A stretch of DNA of 8,260 bases from NCBI GenBank assembly GCA_002393975.1, contig DGSM01000086.1:1-8260 (forward strand), read 5' to 3'. Position numbers and translations under genes: made by a program. Within the stretch, counting starts at the first letter, position 1, and every line of letters starts with the position of its first letter. A model generated the notes under the pieces. That model searched no databases and was not told the DNA's origin. It saw nothing but the letters and a program-made list of their open reading frames with translations. Below are positions 5,047 through 8,260 of the stretch, piece by piece. This DNA comes from Clostridiales bacterium UBA4362 (lineage in GTDB: Bacteria > Bacillota > Clostridia > TANB77 > CAG-508).

Positions 5047-5961
5047 TTGGATAATATACCAAATAATAATTTGAATCAAAATATAGGTAATAATAAGAAC
5101 GCTAATCAAGTTCAAAATCAATATCAAAATGGATATATAAACTATCAACAGCAAATACAACATCAATATTCAAATGGAAACATGAACAATCAAGGTCAAG
5201 TATCAAATCAATATCAAAATGTTAATATAAATAATCAAGGACAGATTCCTAATCAAAATCAAAATTACGATATGAATTATCAAAATCAAGAGTATCAAAA
5301 TCCAAAATCTAAAAAAGCTGGAACTATTGCTGCTATAATTATAGGATCTGTGGTATTAACACTTGTATCAATTGCTATAGCAATGATAATTATTCAAGAG
5401 GAATCTACTATATCTAAAAAGCCAATAATATATTTGTATCCAGAAGAACAAACTGAAATTACAGTAAAACTTGGAAAACCAGAAAATGTTACTTGTTCGT
5501 ATCCTAAATACGATGACGGATGGACTGTAACAGCAAATCCAGATGGAACTTTAATTGATAAAGATACTAATAGAAAATTATATTCATTATATTGGGAAGG
5601 TGATTATACAACGCCAATACCAATGGATGAAGGATTTGTTGTAAAAGGTGAAGATAGTAGTAAATTCTTAGAAGAAAAACTTGCAATTCTAGGACTAAAT
5701 GAAAGAGAAGCGGAAGAATTCATTGTTTATTGGTTACCAGTATTAGAGAAGAATGAATATAATTATATTAGATTTGCTAGTGTAGAAGAAATAAATGAAA
5801 GCATGCCTTTAGAATTCTCAACTCAACCAGATTCAGTAATAAGAGTATTAATGCAATTTAAAGAAGTAGATAAAGATTATAAAGTAAAAGAACAAGTATT
5901 AGAGACACCAGAAAGAAAAGGCTTTGTAGTAGTTGAATGGGGCGGAACAGAAATTAAATAA
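5047..5961 (+). CDS. Protein A: Q/N-rich tail, single TM, 'KPIIYLYPEE' ectodomain (304 aa)
   Basis: Three parts are visible. Residues 1-85 are extremely rich in Asn and Gln, with four 15-residue repeats at 26-85. Residues 87-90 (KSKK) and a hydrophobic helix at 93-116 form a signal anchor, which puts the Q/N tail in the cytoplasm and the rest outside. Residues 125-304 are the ectodomain: 'KKPIIYLYPEEQTEITVKL', 'YPKYDDGWTV', 'LYWEG', 'GFVVKGEDS', 'EFIVYWLPVLEKNEYN' and the closing 'ERKGFVVVEWGG'. From memory this domain recurs in hypothetical proteins of clostridia; I know no function for it. Translation begins at TTG after AAGGAG. The next gene's ribosome site overlaps this stop (TAAAGGAG), so the two are tightly coupled. 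Related copies lie at 6876-7040 (tail only) and 7962-8260. Confidence 0.88.
   Translation: MDNIPNNNLNQNIGNNKNANQVQNQYQNGYINYQQQIQHQYSNGNMNNQGQVSNQYQNVNINNQGQIPNQNQNYDMNYQNQEYQNPKSKKAGTIAAIIIGSVVLTLVSIAIAMIIIQEESTISKKPIIYLYPEEQTEITVKLGKPENVTCSYPKYDDGWTVTANPDGTLIDKDTNRKLYSLYWEGDYTTPIPMDEGFVVKGEDSSKFLEEKLAILGLNEREAEEFIVYWLPVLEKNEYNYIRFASVEEINESMPLEFSTQPDSVIRVLMQFKEVDKDYKVKEQVLETPERKGFVVVEWGGTEIK
5122..5301 (+). repeat. Four imperfect 45-bp tandem repeats encoding 15-aa Q/N repeats
   Basis: The repeats encode YQNGYINYQQQIQHQ, YSNGNMNNQGQVSNQ, YQNVNINNQGQIPNQ and NQNYDMNYQNQEYQN (protein residues 26-85). The register is exact, with no gaps. Such DNA can gain or lose units by slippage. The paralogue at 7962 has a short N-rich tail without these repeats. 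Confidence 0.85.
5803..5961 (+). repeat. 159-bp segment duplicated at 6882-7040
   Basis: The last 52 codons plus stop of protein A align without gaps to 6882-7040. I count 13 differences by eye (about 92% identity), including one unbroken identical run of about 60 nt; four changes are silent and the rest alter four codons (T to I, Q to R, S to T, V to K). Similarity extends into the next ribosome binding site (AAAGGAGA). Confidence 0.93.
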
Positions 5962-5974
5962 AGGAGATTTTTAA

Positions 5975-6868
5975 ATGGTACCAACTGTTTCTGAGCAAAG
6001 CATAGAAGAAAAAATAGAAAAGAAAAATAAAATTCGAATAGTAATATGCATTATTGGAATAATAATGGCGAATATTGAATTAATCTTTTTTTTGATTACA
6101 GATTTTGATGCATATTCTTTGCTGTGTTTAATACCAATATTATTTTTTGATACAGTGCTTATATTAATAACATTGAATAAATTAAAAGTAATTACTATAG
6201 TTTTAAATATAGCTATAATTCTTGTGTTTATAATACCAGTTGGCCTTTTTGTAGCTAATGAATTATTTCATATAGGTTACCATCCTAGTATTGTAATGAT
6301 TGATACACAGACAGCCAAGGTACATAATAATAAGTTTGAAAATTATTTTGGATCAGATGTAACAATGACTGTAGCAAAAGAATTATTATCTGAAATAAAA
6401 ATAAATAACTTAACTTCACAAAGAAATGACGAACAAGCAATTGTGGGGGTATGTTTCATATCAAAATATGCAAAACAAGATGATGCTCATGCAATTTATA
6501 ATTTAGATATTAATCCTAAGGATTTTAATAAAAAAGATTCTTATGAGTTAATGTTTACAGCGAATGTAGAAACTATTACAGATCTTCTAGAAAAAGGAAC
6601 ATCATATACAATAAATGTACCAAACACTAAAGCTTTTACAAACGACCAAGAAAAAACTGGATTTGAGAGTGATAATGGTGGATTCGATTCTTTAGTAACA
6701 GGAGAATCAGGAGGCTATTATTCAAGCGGATTTATTAGATTAATATATATAATTGATAATCGTAATAGACATAGTAGTACAACCAATAACTATAATCAGA
6801 CATATAAACAATATCCAAATGCTAATATAATTATAAATCAAAATATTAGTAGAAATACTGATTATTAA
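5975..6868 (+). CDS. Protein B: three-TM membrane protein with ectodomain (297 aa)
   Basis: I know no named family. A short basic N-terminus precedes TM helices at ~20-42, 46-67 and 71-93; the basic KLK loop at 69-71 fits an inside position, so the C-terminal ~200 residues should be outside. The ectodomain carries 'FENYFGSD', 'ELLSEIKINN', 'IVGVCFISK', 'GTSYTINVPNT', 'DQEKTGFESDNGG' and 'GESGGYYSS' then 'FIRLIYIIDN', all shared with the paralogue at 7056-7943. After that block there is an extra ~34-residue N/Q-rich tail ('TTNNYNQTYKQYPNAN' and onward) missing from the paralogue. AAGGAG overlapping the A stop precedes ATG 5975 by 8 nt. It is translationally coupled to A and probably works with it at the cell surface. 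Confidence 0.87.
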   Translation: MVPTVSEQSIEEKIEKKNKIRIVICIIGIIMANIELIFFLITDFDAYSLLCLIPILFFDTVLILITLNKLKVITIVLNIAIILVFIIPVGLFVANELFHIGYHPSIVMIDTQTAKVHNNKFENYFGSDVTMTVAKELLSEIKINNLTSQRNDEQAIVGVCFISKYAKQDDAHAIYNLDINPKDFNKKDSYELMFTANVETITDLLEKGTSYTINVPNTKAFTNDQEKTGFESDNGGFDSLVTGESGGYYSSGFIRLIYIIDNRNRHSSTTNNYNQTYKQYPNANIIINQNISRNTDY

Positions 6869-6875
6869 TTGCTAG

Positions 6876-7040
6876 GAAAATATGCCATTAGAATTTTCAA
6901 TCAGGCCAGATACAGTAATAAGAGTATTAATGCAATTTAAAGAAGTAGATAAAGATTATAAAGTAAAAGAACAAAAGTTAGAGACACCCGAAAGAAAAGG
7001 CTTTGTAGTAGTTGAATGGGGCGGAACAGAGATTAAATAA
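6876..7040 (+). pseudogene. A': orphan C-terminal fragment of protein A
   Basis: From ATG 6882 to TAA 7040 this encodes 52 residues nearly identical to the end of protein A ('MPLEFSIRPDTVIRVLMQFK' to 'GFVVVEWGGTEIK'). A TAG at 6873-6875 closes the frame just upstream, and homology stops there, 7 nt after the B stop. The TM helix and the first two-thirds of the ectodomain are gone, so it cannot make a working A protein. The reading frame is otherwise open and the ribosome site for the next gene is kept, so it may persist only as the translation-coupling lead-in to B'. A tiny product cannot be excluded, since 'AGGAAA' precedes ATG 6882, but the gap is too short for efficient initiation. Confidence 0.88.
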
Positions 7041-7055
7041 AGGAGAAAAATAGAA

Positions 7056-7943
7056 GTGATAGATGTAGTATTAGCGAGTATTTTAAACACTTTTTTGATA
7101 GAAGTATATACAGGTTCATTGATATTATTGATTATTCTAATTATTCTTAGAGTAAATAAAAATAAAGAAAAATTCAATAAGATACATACTCAATTTGCAC
7201 TATATATTATAGGCATAATAGTAGCTAATATTCAAATAATTATTTTATTTTCTAATACGTTTTTTGGATTATTTCAATTAATACCAATAGTACTTTTTAC
7301 TACAGCTTGGGTTTTATTAGTTAAAAATAAGGATGAAAAGTATACAAAAAAGATAACTATAATTCAAAGAATAGCAGTTATTTTGATTATAATAATACCT
7401 TTTGCAGTTGTGATTCCAAATGAAATATATGACTATCATCATCCTAAAAAGTGTTATTCATTTGCATATCGAGAGGCTCTAGAGCATAATTCCTCTTTTG
7501 AAAGTTATTTTGGAACAGAAGATACATTAACAGAAGTAAAAAATTTATTATCAGAAATAAGAATAAATAATTCTTTTTCTGTTAGAAATGAGGAAGCATG
7601 TGTTATAGGAGTATGTTTTATATCAAAAAATACTGTAACAAGGAAGCCAGGAATTTATAAAGATTATATTAATCCAAATGATATTACTGAAGATACATTT
7701 AATTCCTACATGTTTACTACAGATACGCAAGCCATAACCCAAGAATTAACTTCAGGAACATCATACACAGTTGGTGTTGCAAATACTAATGATTTTACTA
7801 AAGATCAAGAAGGACTTTCAGGATTTGAATCAGATGATGGATCAGATCCATTAGGAAAAGATCAAACAGGGGAAACTGGAGGCTACTATTCAAGTAGATA
7901 TATAAGATTAATCTATATTGTTGATAACGCTAATAAAAACTAA
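7056..7943 (+). CDS. Protein B': four-TM paralogue of protein B (295 aa)
   Basis: GTG 7056 lies 10 nt after AGGAG, which follows directly on the stop of the A' fragment, the same junction as A-B. TM helices lie at ~15-31, 47-66, 69-89 and 101-120; the basic loops at 32-42 and 90-99 are inside, so the ectodomain (~122-295) is outside. Compared with B it has one extra N-terminal helix, hence N-out. The ectodomain shares 'FESYFGTEDTLTEVKNLLSE', 'IRINN', 'VIGVCFISK', 'GTSYTVGVANT', 'GFESDDG' and 'GETGGYYSSRYIRLIYIVDN', with about half the residues identical by eye, and ends soon after this block. It therefore lacks B's N/Q-rich tail. Function unknown; presumed to pair with the A'' gene that starts 18 nt on. 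Confidence 0.87.
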   Translation: MIDVVLASILNTFLIEVYTGSLILLIILIILRVNKNKEKFNKIHTQFALYIIGIIVANIQIIILFSNTFFGLFQLIPIVLFTTAWVLLVKNKDEKYTKKITIIQRIAVILIIIIPFAVVIPNEIYDYHHPKKCYSFAYREALEHNSSFESYFGTEDTLTEVKNLLSEIRINNSFSVRNEEACVIGVCFISKNTVTRKPGIYKDYINPNDITEDTFNSYMFTTDTQAITQELTSGTSYTVGVANTNDFTKDQEGLSGFESDDGSDPLGKDQTGETGGYYSSRYIRLIYIVDNANKN

Positions 7944-7961
7944 ATAAAGAGGAATGTATAA

Positions 7962-8260
7962 ATGAATAATATAAATAATAATTATGTACCCAATAATAAT
8001 ATCAACCAGAATCCAAATCAAAATGACGAAGATGAAAAGAAAAAAACAAATAAACAAGTTGCTATAATCATTATAATTGTGACTTTAGCAACGTTGGGAA
8101 GTGTTTTTTTTGGTTTTGTACTACTAGGACGAAGTACTGTATCTAAAGCTGCAAAACCAATAATATATTTGTATCCAGAAGAGCAAACAGAAGTAACCGT
8201 TACTTTAGGTAAGCCAGATAATGTTACATGTTCATATCCAAAATATGATGATGGATGGAC
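7962..8260 (+). CDS. Protein A'': paralogue of protein A, 3' end outside window
   Basis: ATG 7962 follows AGAGG by 9 nt and the frame stays open to the window end (99 codons seen). The plan is that of protein A: an Asn-rich N-tail ('MNNINNNYVPNNNINQNPNQ'), an acidic then basic stretch (DEDEKKKTNK), one TM helix of about 22 residues, then 'KPIIYLYPEEQTEVTVTLGK', 'NVTCSYPKYDDGW'. The Q/N tail is much shorter than in A (about 25 residues before the charged stretch, with no 15-aa repeats), while the ectodomain start is nearly the same. If complete, its remaining ~170 residues lie beyond the window. It is the second intact A-type gene of the operon. Confidence 0.9.
   Translation, partial: MNNINNNYVPNNNINQNPNQNDEDEKKKTNKQVAIIIIIVTLATLGSVFFGFVLLGRSTVSKAAKPIIYLYPEEQTEVTVTLGKPDNVTCSYPKYDDGW

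Noticed and set aside
5122..5301. CRISPR-like array
   Set aside because: The repeats are adjacent, imperfect, in-frame with a coding sequence and have no spacers.
6800..6900. Frameshift joining B to the A' fragment
   Set aside because: B ends at a TAA, the A' frame has its own upstream TAG, the frames differ, and homology shows A' belongs to a different family from B.
6956..7177. Minus-strand 73-aa ORF
   Set aside because: It is antisense to the A' fragment and the B' start, has no ribosome site, and conflicts with the clear homology on the plus strand.

Overview
The window is AT-rich DNA from a low-GC Firmicute, most likely a clostridium-like or uncultured gut-type lineage. Grounds: consensus sigma-A type promoters, strong AGGAGG-type ribosome sites, AGA as the dominant Arg codon, every visible stop being TAA, and the families present (ThyX, DUF1653, class IV adenylate cyclase). 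No tRNA, rRNA, CRISPR array or transposase was seen.

Left part (1-2200): the 3' half of a class IV (CYTH-type) adenylate cyclase converges on a small minus-strand gene, sharing a terminator hairpin. The small gene is a self-contained cassette (own promoter and terminator) at about 42% GC, well above its surroundings. Divergent from it, a fully consensus promoter drives a structured ~200-nt RNA that ends in a terminator and sits in front of a 211-aa conserved hypothetical with PGDYG-like repeats. The RNA has four sequence arms that can pair in competing ways, so it looks like an attenuating leader or an abundant small RNA. A minus-strand 101-aa hypothetical follows.

Middle part (2050-3790): a NadR-like nucleotidyltransferase shares an overlapping divergent promoter region with the 101-aa gene. 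Next is a thyX-DUF1653 operon with a clear promoter and terminator.

Right part (3800-8260): one long co-directional operon of cell-envelope genes of unknown function. It starts with a 365-aa four-TM protein (possible PH-like domain) and continues with an alternating set: A (Q/N-rich N-tail, one TM helix, 'KPIIYLYPEE' ectodomain), B (three TM plus ectodomain), A' (only the last ~52 codons remain), B' (four TM plus the same ectodomain), and A'' (runs off the window end). This is a tandemly amplified two-gene module. The A/A' tails are about 92% identical over 159 nt while B and B' are far more diverged, which suggests recent recombination or gene conversion. Of everything here, this module is the best candidate for an undescribed system. 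A and B are probably partner surface proteins, but no function can be assigned from sequence alone.
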